DNA of 64,000 bases from Hungatella hathewayi (GTDB lineage: Bacteria > Bacillota > Clostridia > Lachnospirales > Lachnospiraceae). This document shows positions 1 to 8,000 of the stretch, piece by piece; the stretch's first letter is position 1; each line of letters starts with the position of its first letter. Both the position numbers and the translations under genes were made by a program. Under the pieces are notes generated by a model, which had not been told where the DNA came from, made no database searches, and was given only the letters and a program-made list of their open reading frames with translations. The stretch covers positions 2,185,501-2,249,500 of the forward strand of contig CP102274.1 in the NCBI GenBank assembly GCA_025149285.1, given 5' to 3'.

Positions 1-312
1 CATACCACAGGAATCTGGCCGCAGGCTGCAGGCGGAATTCCGTTTAATGCCTGCGAGTTCCAATCGAAGGGCGATCCGATTACCGATCTGGTGGAGGATA
101 TGGCGGCAGAACAGAAGGCCCGGAGTACCTACGACAATATTCTGCGCGTTGTGACTGATCCGGAGGTCTGTGACCCGATCCGTTACTTAAGGGAAAGGGA
201 AGTGGTGCATTTCCAGAGATTTGGAGAGGCGCTGCGGATTACCCAGGATAATCTGGACAGTAAGAATTTTTATGCTTTTAATCCCAGCTTTGATGTAAAG
301 AGTAATTGCTGA
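1..312 (+). CDS. cotJC: CotJC-type spore coat manganese catalase, 3' part
   Basis: Open from base 1, so the start lies outside the window; 103 codons end at a TGA at 310-312. The visible C-terminal part contains HTTGIWPQAAGG, EFQSKGDPITDLVEDM, AEQKARSTYDNILR and LREREVVHFQRFGEALR. These are features of the manganese-catalase/CotJC family of ferritin-like four-helix proteins, in which Glu and His (EREVVHF) bind the dimanganese site. In spore formers CotJC is assembled in the inner coat with CotJA and CotJB, which would lie upstream, outside the window. Its presence indicates a spore-forming organism. A general manganese catalase is the only serious alternative. Confidence 0.9.
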   Translation, partial: HTTGIWPQAAGGIPFNACEFQSKGDPITDLVEDMAAEQKARSTYDNILRVVTDPEVCDPIRYLREREVVHFQRFGEALRITQDNLDSKNFYAFNPSFDVKSNC

Positions 313-324
313 TAAAAAGGGAGG

Positions 325-390
325 GGCCGGCAAGAGGGGGATTCTTGCCGGCCAGAGTATGAAAAAAAGTTTTGTTTGGTTTTTCCTTGT
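325..390 (+). terminator. Probable terminator after cotJC
   Basis: An 11-bp perfect stem, GGCCGGCAAGA (325-335) with TCTTGCCGGCC (343-353), has a 7-nt loop and lies 13 bases after the cotJC stop. The T-rich stretch starts about 17 bases later (370-385) rather than directly after the stem, so efficiency is uncertain. Confidence 0.55.
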
Positions 391-483
391 TACATGTATT
401 ACTATACATGGGATATGTGAAGAAATTTTGATGAAAGTATGAAAAAAATGTGTACATTTCATTTGGGACAAAGGATCAAGATG

Positions 484-513
484 TTGTGTATACAGTATTT
501 CAGCCTGTTATAT
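484..513 (+). promoter_or_regulatory. Possible promoter of nrdD
   Basis: TTGTGT at 484-489 and TTATAT at 508-513 are 18 bp apart, and both resemble sigma-A hexamers. A separate inverted repeat, CATGTA (393-398) with TACATG (405-410), lies further upstream. It could be a regulator site, but it does not clearly match an NrdR box. Confidence 0.35.
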
Positions 514-582
514 GTTGTGACTTCACGGGAAATCTGGTATATTTGTAAGGGTAATTGAAACGTGAGGAAAGAGGGGACAGGC

Positions 583-2649
583 ATGATTTTAGTAGTAAAA
601 CGTGATGGAGAAATCGTAGAGTTTCATCTGGAAAAGATTTCCGAAGCCATAAGGAAGGCATTTAAGGCTACGGGAAAATTTTATACGGAAGATATTGTGG
701 AGCTGTTGTCAATCAGAGTGACGTCTGATTTTCAGGGGAAGATGCAGGGAGACCGGATTGCGGTGGAGGACATTCAGGACAGTGTGGAGAAGGTGCTGGA
801 AGAATCCGGCTATACGGATGTGGCGAAGGCGTACATATTATATAGAAAGCAGCGGGAGAAAATCAGAAATCTCGGCAGGACAACGCTGGATTATAAAGAT
901 GTAGTGGATAACTACGTGAAGGTGGAGGACTGGCGGGTGAAGGAAAACTCCACAGTTACATATTCTGTGGGAGGCCTGATTTTAAACAACTCGGGAGCGG
1001 TTACGACCAATTACTGGCTGACGGAAATCTATGATAAGGAAATCGCCGAGGCCTATGTAAACGGCGATTTCCATATTCACGATCTGTCCATGCTGACCGG
1101 CTACAGCTGCGGCTGGTCGTTAAAACGGCTTTTAATGGATGGACTCGGCGGAATCACCGGAAAGATTACGGCGTCTCCGGCAAAGCATCTGGCTACGCTC
1201 TGCAATCAGATGGTCAATTTTCTGGGGATTATGCAGAATGAATGGGCGGCATCCCAGTCATTTTCTTCTTTTGATACGTATCTGGCGCCCTTTGTCAAGG
1301 CGGACAACCTTTCCTATGACCGGGTGAAAAAATGCATGGAGGCATTTGTTTTCGGCGTCAATACACCGAGCAGATGGGGAACGCAGGCACCATTTTCCCA
1401 TATTTCCCTGGATTTGATGATTCCGGAGGACATGGCGGAGCAAAAGGCCATTGTGGGCGGAAAGGAGATGGAGTTCACCTATGGGGAATGCCAGAAGGAA
1501 CTGGATATGGTGGACCGGGCATTTCTGGAGACCATGCTGGAGGGCGACGCCAGCGGACTGGGTTTTCAGTACCCTATCCCATCCTATGGACTGACTCCGG
1601 ATTTTGACTGGTCCGATAATGAACGAAACCGGCTCTTGTTTTCCCTGGCTTCCCACTACGGTACGCCGTATTTTACAAATTACGTCCGCAGTGGTCTGAC
1701 ACCTGGTGACGTGAGGATTTCCTATGAGGGGGTCACTCCGGATTTCCATAAGCTGCGCAGCAAAGCGGGCGGCTTTTTCGGATTTGGGGAGCACACGGGA
1801 TCGATCGGCGTGGTTACCATTAATTTACCGAGAATTGCGTATCAGTCAAAGGACGAGACGGAATTCTACGAGAGACTGGATGAGATGATGGATCTGGCGG
1901 CGCGGTCCCTGCGAATCAAACGGGAAGTGATTTCCAATCTGCTGACCAATGGCCTCTATCCTTACACGGCCTGTTATCTGTCTGATTTCAGCAATCACCT
2001 TTCGTCCATCGGCGTGATCGGGATGAATGAGGCCGGCCTGAATGCACCGTGGCTGGGAGAGGGCATGGAATCGGAGAAAACGAGGGAGTTTGCCGTTGCG
2101 ATGCTGAATCATATGAGGGAACGGATTGTGGGATACCAGCTGGAATATGGAGATCTTTACGGACTGGAAGCGACGCCGGCAGAGTCAGCTACCTACCGTT
2201 TTGCCATGCTGGATAAAGAAAAATATCCCGGAATCAGAACCGCAGGCCATGAGGGGGATGTGCCGTATTACACGAACAGCACGAAGCTGCCTGCGGACTA
2301 CGACGGCACACTGGAAAAGGCGCTGGAGCATCAGGACAGGCTGCAGCCGCTTTATACGGCAGGAACTGTATTCCACGTTTATATGGAACGTGAATTTGAC
2401 GACTGGAAAAAGGCGCGTGATCTGCTGCACAGCATAACCACCGGCCATGATATTCCTTATTATACGCTGTCGCCGGTTTATTCTATCTGCCAGTCCTGCG
2501 GATATCTGCCGGGCAGGCAGAACGTGTGCCCCAAATGCGGCGGCCGCGCTGATGTTTACAGCAGGATAGCCGGTTATTACAGGCCGGTTCATGACTGGAA
2601 CGAGGGGAAAGCACAGGAGTTTAAAAACAGGATCATGTACCGGATGTGA
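583..2649 (+). CDS. nrdD: Anaerobic ribonucleoside-triphosphate reductase (class III)
   Basis: 688 residues. It reduces ribonucleoside triphosphates to deoxyribonucleotides under anaerobic conditions with a glycyl radical. An ATP-cone occupies about residues 1-95 (start MILVVKRDGEIVEF). Near the C-terminus are the zinc cysteines CQSCGY...CPKCGG (residues 636, 639, 649, 652) and the glycyl radical loop SRIAGYYRPV, with the radical Gly at about 664. The ATG at 583 is preferred because an AGAGGGG Shine-Dalgarno sits just before it and the family starts here; an in-frame GTG at 562 would add seven residues. The activase gene nrdG is not adjacent: the next gene encodes a Cys-rich protein, so NrdG must be encoded elsewhere. 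Confidence 0.96.
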   Translation: MILVVKRDGEIVEFHLEKISEAIRKAFKATGKFYTEDIVELLSIRVTSDFQGKMQGDRIAVEDIQDSVEKVLEESGYTDVAKAYILYRKQREKIRNLGRTTLDYKDVVDNYVKVEDWRVKENSTVTYSVGGLILNNSGAVTTNYWLTEIYDKEIAEAYVNGDFHIHDLSMLTGYSCGWSLKRLLMDGLGGITGKITASPAKHLATLCNQMVNFLGIMQNEWAASQSFSSFDTYLAPFVKADNLSYDRVKKCMEAFVFGVNTPSRWGTQAPFSHISLDLMIPEDMAEQKAIVGGKEMEFTYGECQKELDMVDRAFLETMLEGDASGLGFQYPIPSYGLTPDFDWSDNERNRLLFSLASHYGTPYFTNYVRSGLTPGDVRISYEGVTPDFHKLRSKAGGFFGFGEHTGSIGVVTINLPRIAYQSKDETEFYERLDEMMDLAARSLRIKREVISNLLTNGLYPYTACYLSDFSNHLSSIGVIGMNEAGLNAPWLGEGMESEKTREFAVAMLNHMRERIVGYQLEYGDLYGLEATPAESATYRFAMLDKEKYPGIRTAGHEGDVPYYTNSTKLPADYDGTLEKALEHQDRLQPLYTAGTVFHVYMEREFDDWKKARDLLHSITTGHDIPYYTLSPVYSICQSCGYLPGRQNVCPKCGGRADVYSRIAGYYRPVHDWNEGKAQEFKNRIMYRM

Positions 2650-2682
2650 TTCTGTCTTCCGGCACAAAGTTCTCCATTATGC

Positions 2683-2709
2683 ACATTCAGGAACTGATCG
2701 CATATGATA
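2683..2709 (+). promoter_or_regulatory. Sporulation mother-cell sigma (SigK/SigE-like) promoter candidate
   Basis: CATATGATA at 2701-2709 fits the SigK -10 consensus CATANNNTA, and AC at 2683-2684 lies 16 bp upstream as SigK promoters require. GCACATT at 2681-2687 also resembles a SigE -35. It lies 36 bp before the ATG of the Cys-rich gene. Inference from consensus matching only. Confidence 0.45.
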
Positions 2710-2745
2710 TAGTACAAACCTGATAAATTAAAGGAGATCAATCAT

Positions 2746-3057
2746 ATGTGTTGTTGTAATAATAGATGTAATGTAAGTTGTGGATGTAATAGTGGATGCG
2801 GTGGTTCCTGGGGCTGCGGATGCGGAAATAGTAATTCTTCCTGCGGATGTGGATGCGGAAATAACAATTCTTCCTGTGGATGCTGCAGAAATGACTGGGC
2901 AAACAGCAACTATCGCCGCGGCTATGCAGCAGGCTTTAATGCAGGTTATGAGACTGGCTTCAGAGATGGCTTCTGGACCGGCAATAATAACAATGTAATG
3001 CCGATTTCGGCTCCCGGTACGGCTGCTGACAGCGGCTGCGGCTGTGGCTGCCGTTAA
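2746..3057 (+). CDS. Cys/Gly/Asn-rich small protein, probable spore-associated protein
   Basis: 103 residues starting at ATG 2746 behind AAAGGAG. It has 18 cysteines: 15 in the first 47 residues, arranged as CGC/CGCG clusters spaced by Asn/Ser, and three in the C-terminal tail GCGCGC. Between them is a run in which aromatic and glycine residues alternate at about four-residue spacing (RGYAAGFNAGYETGF, residues 58-72). It has no signal peptide or membrane segment. The composition and the SigK/SigE-like promoter suggest a cross-linked spore coat or crust component, or a metal-binding protein; no named family was recognised. Base composition in the Cys part is AT-rich and low in complexity. Coding is supported by the clear RBS and the intact frame. 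Confidence 0.75.
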   Translation: MCCCNNRCNVSCGCNSGCGGSWGCGCGNSNSSCGCGCGNNNSSCGCCRNDWANSNYRRGYAAGFNAGYETGFRDGFWTGNNNNVMPISAPGTAADSGCGCGCR

Positions 3058-3133
3058 TCAGCTGTAAAAACGGATATTTGCTCCTGAGATAAGATCTGCC
3101 GGCACGTTATCAGTGCCGGCGGAAACAAAAAAT

Positions 3134-3182
3134 AAAAAGCTTTTATGAAACGTGTGAATGAGGCGTTTCATAAAAGCTTTTT
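3134..3182. terminator. Strong bidirectional terminator
   Basis: A perfect 19-bp stem (3134-3152 with 3164-3182) has an 11-nt loop. The stem begins with five A and ends with a T-run on each strand. It closes the Cys-rich gene transcript and isolates the SDR operon. Confidence 0.9.
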
Positions 3183-3347
3183 TATATTATTAATATTATA
3201 GAAAAGTATTCCCCGCTGAAGCAGCCGTGCTCCGACAGCGGCCGATCCGGTAAAGAAAATAATGACAAAAAAAGAGAAGAGAGTTTGGTTATATTGCACA
3301 TTGAATAATTGAATACAATATGATAGTCTATATACAAGTCATTGAGG

Positions 3348-3357
3348 TTGTATACAA
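3348..3357. promoter_or_regulatory. Candidate GntR operator upstream of the SDR gene
   Basis: TTGTATACAA is a perfect 10-bp palindrome, and a second TATACAA half-site lies 21 bp upstream at about 3330-3336. Sites of this form are typical of FCD-type GntR regulators, one of which (4430-5122) is encoded just downstream. Inference. Confidence 0.4.
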
Positions 3358-3447
3358 ATTTGAAAGTTTGAATACGTTTTAAAAACAGACCGGGATGACG
3401 AAATAACTGACCAGACCAAAAAGAAATAAGTAAAGGAGAAACGAATC

Positions 3448-4260
3448 ATGAACATGGATTACTTAACAGACAAGTTTTCGCTGAACGGTAAAGTAGCACT
3501 GATCACAGGTGCTTCCTACGGAATCGGTTTTGCAATCGCCAAAGGTATGGCGGCAGCCGGCGCAACGATCGTGTTTAACGATATCAAGCAGGAATTAGTG
3601 GATAAGGGAATTGCTTCCTATAAAGAAGAGGGAATCGATGCACACGGCTACGTATGTGACGTAACCGATGAGGCGGCTGTGAATGAGATGGTAGCCCGTA
3701 TCGAGAGTGAAGTAGGCGTGATTGATATTCTCGTGAACAATGCCGGTATCATCAAGCGTATCCCGATGTGTGACATGACCGCAGAGCAGTTCAGACAGGT
3801 GATTGACGTTGATTTAAACGCTCCGTTTATTGTGTCCAAGGCAGTTATTCCGTCTATGATCAAGAAGGGCCACGGCAAGATTATCAACATCTGCTCCATG
3901 ATGTCTGAACTTGGCCGTGAGACAGTATCCGCATATGCGGCTGCAAAGGGCGGCTTAAAGATGCTGACCAAGAATATTGCGTCTGAATACGGCGAGTTCA
4001 ACATTCAGTGCAACGGCATTGGACCTGGCTACATAGCGACTCCTCAGACTGCACCGTTGCGTGAGACCCAGCCGGATGGCTCCAGACATCCGTTCGATCA
4101 GTTCATCATTTCCAAGACACCGGCAGGACGCTGGGGAGAAGCGGAAGATCTTGCTGCACCGGCAGTATTCTTAGCTTCCGATGCATCTGATTTTATCAAC
4201 GGCCACGTTCTCTATGTAGACGGCGGTATCCTGGCTTATATCGGCAAGCAGCCGCAGTAA
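3448..4260 (+). CDS. Gluconate 5-dehydrogenase-like short-chain dehydrogenase
   Basis: 270 residues with ATG at 3448 behind AAAGGAG. It is a classical SDR with the NAD(P) motif TGASYGIG (20-27), NNAG (97-100), and catalytic Ser150, Tyr163 and Lys167 (YAAAK). The sequence is closest in type to gluconate 5-dehydrogenases (IdnO/GnoD) and 2-deoxy-gluconate 3-dehydrogenases (KduD), which interconvert keto-sugar acids and sugar acids. The neighbouring GntR/FCD regulator and the discoidin-like gene fit a sugar-acid catabolic unit, but no kinase, aldolase or KduI partner is present, so the exact substrate is open. A terminator follows, so the downstream genes may be partly uncoupled. Confidence 0.88.
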   Translation: MNMDYLTDKFSLNGKVALITGASYGIGFAIAKGMAAAGATIVFNDIKQELVDKGIASYKEEGIDAHGYVCDVTDEAAVNEMVARIESEVGVIDILVNNAGIIKRIPMCDMTAEQFRQVIDVDLNAPFIVSKAVIPSMIKKGHGKIINICSMMSELGRETVSAYAAAKGGLKMLTKNIASEYGEFNIQCNGIGPGYIATPQTAPLRETQPDGSRHPFDQFIISKTPAGRWGEAEDLAAPAVFLASDASDFINGHVLYVDGGILAYIGKQPQ

Positions 4261-4362
4261 GATTCACTGGAGCGGTGGCAGCCGGAGATTGACCGCAAAG
4301 AAAGGTTATGCTATACTATGAGCATCCGGTGTGCTGCACCTGGTAAAAAAAGAATGTATATT

Positions 4363-4406
4363 CATGCCATGATTCTGTTTTCGGCAGAGCTCATGGCATG
4401 TTTTTT
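4363..4406 (+). terminator. Terminator after the SDR gene
   Basis: A 10-bp perfect stem CATGCCATGA (4363-4372) with TCATGGCATG (4391-4400) is followed directly by TTTTTT. It lies between the SDR gene and the regulator gene. Confidence 0.85.
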
Positions 4407-4429
4407 AGAAATGATAACGGAGAGGTGCC

Positions 4430-5122
4430 ATGGAAGAGAAGACGAAAGCCTATAAAAACCGCGGGGAGCTCGTTTTTGAGACGTTAAAGCGGGAGATATT
4501 GGACCTGGAGCTGAAGCCGGGGCAGATGATCAGTGAGAATGAGATCTGCGAGCGTTTCGGCGTTTCAAGGACACCTGTGAGGGAAGCGGTCAGGAGACTG
4601 CAGGAGCAGGGGTTCGTCATTTCCGTGCCCTATTCCGGCACTCAGGTAACGCTTTTAAACTTAAGCAATATCAAGCAGATGATCTACATGCGTGTGGCAG
4701 TCGAGACTATGGTTATGCGGGATTTCGTGGACATTGCGACCCCGCTGTGGATGGAAGAGGTGCGCTACATGATCAGAAAGCAGCAGGCGCTCATCCAGGA
4801 GAAGGGCTTTGAGCCGGAACAGTTCTACCGCATGGACGCGGAGATGCACGCCATATGGTTCCGTGCCACGGATAAGATGAAGCTCTGGGACATGATTCAG
4901 GCGCAGCAGCTTCACTATACCCGGTTCCGCATGCTGGATTTTGTCACGGAAACGGATTTTACCAGAATCATCCGGGAACATACGGAGCTCTTTGAACTGT
5001 TGGAAAAAAAGGATATTGCCGGCCTGGAGCGTTCCCTGAAGGAACATCTCTACTACAGCATGAAACGTATGAAACATCAGATCGATGTAGAATATAAAGA
5101 TTACTTTGAACAGGAGGAATAG
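4430..5122 (+). CDS. GntR family transcriptional regulator (FCD type)
   Basis: 230 residues. The N-terminal winged helix (about 10-75) has the typical GntR pattern LKPGQMISENEICERFGVSR, then TPVREAVRRLQEQGFV. An all-helical FCD-type effector domain follows (about 80-225), with the D..FH-type metal-binding features partly conserved (DAEMHAIWF, HTELFELLE, EHL). FCD regulators usually bind sugar acids such as gluconate, galacturonate or related organic acids. With the SDR upstream, this is probably its local regulator acting at the TTGTATACAA palindrome (3348-3357). The gap to the next gene is only three bases, so the two are co-transcribed. Confidence 0.92.
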   Translation: MEEKTKAYKNRGELVFETLKREILDLELKPGQMISENEICERFGVSRTPVREAVRRLQEQGFVISVPYSGTQVTLLNLSNIKQMIYMRVAVETMVMRDFVDIATPLWMEEVRYMIRKQQALIQEKGFEPEQFYRMDAEMHAIWFRATDKMKLWDMIQAQQLHYTRFRMLDFVTETDFTRIIREHTELFELLEKKDIAGLERSLKEHLYYSMKRMKHQIDVEYKDYFEQEE

Positions 5123-5125
5123 ACG

Positions 5126-5911
5126 ATGGCGAACGTATCGATTACCATAAAAGATGAAAATGGCGTGGTAAAATGCTTCGGATGCGGCGAGGAGAGGGCT
5201 GTTCTCGTTTATGAGGGAGAGTACTGCCAGGGAGATACCATAACCTTTGCCACAGATGCGGTGAATTGCCACTATGTGGTTCGTGTGGATGATACCATGG
5301 ACGAGGCTCTGGTCTATATTACGAAACCGGAAGTGGTTTATGTGATTCCATTTGAGGAGAAGAAGGTTTCCTACAATCCGAAATCATTTACCGGCGGAAA
5401 GCATTATCTGACCATAAGAACTGCAGAGGCGTATGAGACCGGGGCTTACCGCAATCTCGCAAAGAATGTGATGGACCAGCATGGGGATCCGGGCTGTTAT
5501 CCTCATGTATATGCGAATGTGGAGACCAGAGGAGAGGCTGTATTTGCTGCACGCAATGCCATTGACGGCGTGGTTTCCAACGAATCCCACGGCGAATGGC
5601 CGTATGAATCATGGGGGATTAACCGTCAGGACGATGCGGAGATGACCCTGGAGTTCGGCCGCCCCGTGGATTTTGACAAAATTGTTCTCGTTACGAGAGC
5701 CGATTTTCCTCATGATAACTGGTGGGTAAAGGCGACATTTACCTTTTCCGACGGTACGACTGAGGTCGTCGATATGGAAAAGAGCGTAAAGCCTCATGAA
5801 TTTAGAATTGAGAAAAAGGGAATCACCTGGCTGAAACTCAGCAATTTGATTAAGGCAGATGATCCATCCCCGTTCCCGGCTCTGACTCAGATCGAGGTTT
5901 ATGGAGCATAA
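5126..5911 (+). CDS. Discoidin-like (F5/8 type C) carbohydrate-binding protein, cytoplasmic
   Basis: 261 residues, starting three bases after gntR with RBS AGGAGG inside the gntR end. The C-terminal half (about 130-260) looks like an F5/8 type C galactose-binding jelly-roll: AARNAIDGVVSNESHGEWPY, then SWGINRQDDAEMTLEFG, DFDKIVLVTRADFPHDNWW and a final LTQIEVYGA. The N-terminal 100 residues are a separate beta-rich region of unknown type. No signal peptide is visible, so it appears intracellular, which is unusual for this fold. It is probably an accessory sugar-binding or sugar-processing protein of the SDR/GntR unit; an enzymatic role is not shown. Confidence 0.7.
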   Translation: MANVSITIKDENGVVKCFGCGEERAVLVYEGEYCQGDTITFATDAVNCHYVVRVDDTMDEALVYITKPEVVYVIPFEEKKVSYNPKSFTGGKHYLTIRTAEAYETGAYRNLAKNVMDQHGDPGCYPHVYANVETRGEAVFAARNAIDGVVSNESHGEWPYESWGINRQDDAEMTLEFGRPVDFDKIVLVTRADFPHDNWWVKATFTFSDGTTEVVDMEKSVKPHEFRIEKKGITWLKLSNLIKADDPSPFPALTQIEVYGA

Positions 5912-5938
5912 CAGGCGATGCCAATAAGCGGCACACAT

Positions 5939-5979
5939 AATAAGGTATGCATACCCTGACGGGGCCTGCATACCTTATT
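5939..5979 (+). terminator. Terminator of the GntR/discoidin operon and intron target
   Basis: A 13-bp perfect stem (5939-5951 with 5967-5979) has an inner CCC/GGG pair and is followed by TTATTT. The group II intron begins three bases after it, at 5982. Confidence 0.85.
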
Positions 5980-5981
5980 TG

Positions 5982-7880
5982 GTGCGCCCGGCGGCGCACG
6001 TTTCTAACCGGTGCAAGTCCGGAATCCGCCCGGTGGTGGGAAGGATATAGCCGAAGGCAAGGGTGTCCACCGTGAGGTGGAATCTGAAGGAAGCTGGATA
6101 TGGGGAACATACTAACCCATGGGCAAATCTCTGGTCTGACGAACAGAAATCACATCAGGCCATGCGTGAGGGTAAGGCTGCCAAACAAGTCGAAGCCCAA
6201 TAACCACACGGAATCATGTATGGTAAATGTGGCAGATAGATGGAGAGAAAGAAACGTGTGGTACCCGGGGAGGTCTGTGCGGAATGTCCTGAAAGGGATA
6301 ACCACTATCGTGAGGTAGTGCTGAACGTACAGAAGTCAGCAGAGGTCGTAGTAGTCGAGAGACGAAGGACCGAATCAACAGGAGTCTTTAGTACAACCGG
6401 GAAAGGAGGAAAGAACATTGGGTACAGAAAACAGAGATAGCTGCTCACAAAGAGACAGCGCGGAACGTGAAGGGTATGTGAGAGCGCACCGTTCTTTCCG
6501 CCGGATATGGAAGGAAAGAGACAGTGCACAGCCGGAACTCTTAGAGAAGATACTGAATAAGGACAACTTAAACAGAGCTTTTAAGAGAGTAAAGGCGAAT
6601 AAGGGAGCGCCGGGAATCGACGGAATGACCGTAGAGGAAACAGGTGACTGCCTAAGGGAAAATCAAAAGGAACTGATAGAGAGAATCAAAAGGGGAAAAT
6701 ACACCCCCGACCCAGTAAGACGAGTAGAGATTCCCAAGCCAGAGGGAGGAATGCGAAAGCTGGGCATTCCAACCGTGAAAGACCGTATCTTCCAGCAAGC
6801 CATAGGACAGCAGTTAATGCCAGTCTATGAGGCGCTGTTCTCGGAGAACAGCTATGGGTATCGGCCGGGAAGAAGCGCCAGGGACGCCATTTTAAAGGTA
6901 AAAGAGTATGCAGAACAGGGATACACCCATGCCGTTGCATTGGACCTGTCGAAATACTTTGATACTCTGAACCAAGAAATGCTATTAAATATCCTGCGCA
7001 GAGATGTAAAGGACGAAAGGGTTATCCAATGGATAAAGAGATACCTAAAGAGTGGTGTCATGGAAAACGGTATAGTCATGGAGACAGAGGAAGGATCGCC
7101 GCAAGGAGGAAATCTATCCCCGCTGCTGGCAAATGTCTATCTGAACGAGTTCGACCAGGAGTACGAGAAACGAGGAGTGGCTTTTGTACGTTACGCAGAT
7201 GATATAGTATTGTTAGCTAAAAGTGAGAGAGCCGCAAAGAGACTTCTGGAAACAAGCACGAAATATCTGGAAGGGACGCTGAAATTGCAGGTGAACCAGA
7301 AGAAAAGCCGTGTAGTAAGTGTATTTGCAATCCGAAATTTTAAGTTCCCTGGCTTCACATTGGGAAAGAACGGAAAGGGCATTTATGTCCGGGTTCATGG
7401 GAAGTCATGGAAGAAAATGAAGTCAAAACTGAAAGACCTTAGTTCCCGAAGGTCTGTTCAGAGCATACGCCCATCGTTAGAAAAGATAAAGGTGTATATG
7501 CGGGGCTGGCTGAATTATTATGGAGTAGCAGATATGAAGAACCGAATAGAGGGACTGAACCAATGGCTATATCACAGAATCCGAATGTGTATATGGAAAC
7601 AATGGAAGAAACCGAAAACGAAGGTAAAGAACCTGCTGAAAATGGGAGTGCCGAAAGAATTGGCATGGAAGGCAGGGAACAGCCGAAGAGGCTATTGGTT
7701 TACCACACAAACGGTAGCGGTAAATATGGCAATGACAAAAGAAAGACTGATAAACAGTGGCTATTATGATTTAGCCACAGCCTATCAGTCCGTGCATGTC
7801 AACCGTTGAAACCGCCGTGTACCGAACGGTATGCACGGTGGTGTGAGAGGACGGGAGTTAATCACTCCCTCCTACTCGAT
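5982..7880 (+). mobile_element. Group II intron with maturase, class-C-like
   Basis: The 5' end is GTGCG at 5982, the group II consensus start. A structured RNA leader of about 430 bases (domain I-IV region) follows, then the maturase gene inside domain IV. Domain V is at about 7811-7842 (paired ACCGCCGTG/CACGGTGGT with inner CCGAACGG) and a domain VI stem at about 7845-7878 ends near CTCGAT at 7880. The RT lacks an HNH endonuclease domain, and the insertion is directly behind a terminator hairpin. Both are known traits of bacterial class C introns, although the class is inferred without an alignment. The element looks complete and could be active. It separates the upstream operon from manA without interrupting a gene. 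Confidence 0.9.
6418..7809 (+). CDS. ltrA: Group II intron reverse transcriptase/maturase
   Basis: 463 residues from a TTG start with AAAGGAGGA eight bases upstream. RT motifs are in order: KGAPGIDGM (about 62-70), RKLGIPTVKDRIFQQAI, YGYRPGRSARDA, catalytic ALDLSKYFD (Asp176), EEGSPQGGNLSPLLANV and the YADD box (259-262). A maturase (X) and DNA-binding region follows with RGWLNYYG and NSRRGYWFTT. There is no C-terminal HNH endonuclease. The protein binds its own intron RNA, promotes splicing and reverse transcribes the intron at the target. It is intact with no frameshift. The stop lies directly before RNA domain V, as expected for an ORF in domain IV. Confidence 0.96.
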   Translation: MGTENRDSCSQRDSAEREGYVRAHRSFRRIWKERDSAQPELLEKILNKDNLNRAFKRVKANKGAPGIDGMTVEETGDCLRENQKELIERIKRGKYTPDPVRRVEIPKPEGGMRKLGIPTVKDRIFQQAIGQQLMPVYEALFSENSYGYRPGRSARDAILKVKEYAEQGYTHAVALDLSKYFDTLNQEMLLNILRRDVKDERVIQWIKRYLKSGVMENGIVMETEEGSPQGGNLSPLLANVYLNEFDQEYEKRGVAFVRYADDIVLLAKSERAAKRLLETSTKYLEGTLKLQVNQKKSRVVSVFAIRNFKFPGFTLGKNGKGIYVRVHGKSWKKMKSKLKDLSSRRSVQSIRPSLEKIKVYMRGWLNYYGVADMKNRIEGLNQWLYHRIRMCIWKQWKKPKTKVKNLLKMGVPKELAWKAGNSRRGYWFTTQTVAVNMAMTKERLINSGYYDLATAYQSVHVNR

Positions 7881-7947
7881 TCAATTTCTTCACGATATTT
7901 GAAATTTCCTCTTTCCCTTTTCTCCTTATTCGGGTAAAATGGTACTA

Positions 7948-7976
7948 TGACAGACACCATTGAGGGGTGGTATAAT
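7948..7976 (+). promoter_or_regulatory. Promoter of manA
   Basis: TGACAG (7948-7953), a 17-bp spacer and a perfect TATAAT (7971-7976) give transcription starting near 7983, only a few bases before the AAGGAGG of manA. It lies outside the group II intron. Confidence 0.7.
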
Positions 7977-8000
7977 GAGTCATAATAAGGAGGACAACAT

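Larger units (their letters stand above)
3058..3447. other. Intergenic region with two hairpins and an operator-like palindrome
   Basis: No gene seen. It holds a GCCGGCAC/GTGCCGGC hairpin (3098-3120, 7-nt loop), a strong terminator (3134-3182), then an AT-rich leader to the SDR gene with the palindrome at 3348-3357. Confidence 0.7.

Noticed and set aside
393..410. NrdR box upstream of nrdD
   Set aside because: The CATGTA/TACATG repeat does not match the 16-bp NrdR consensus, and no second box at helical phasing was seen.
5982..6417. Riboswitch upstream of manA or at the end of the discoidin operon
   Set aside because: The structured sequence begins with the group II GTGCG start and continues into a maturase gene with domain V downstream, so it is intron RNA.
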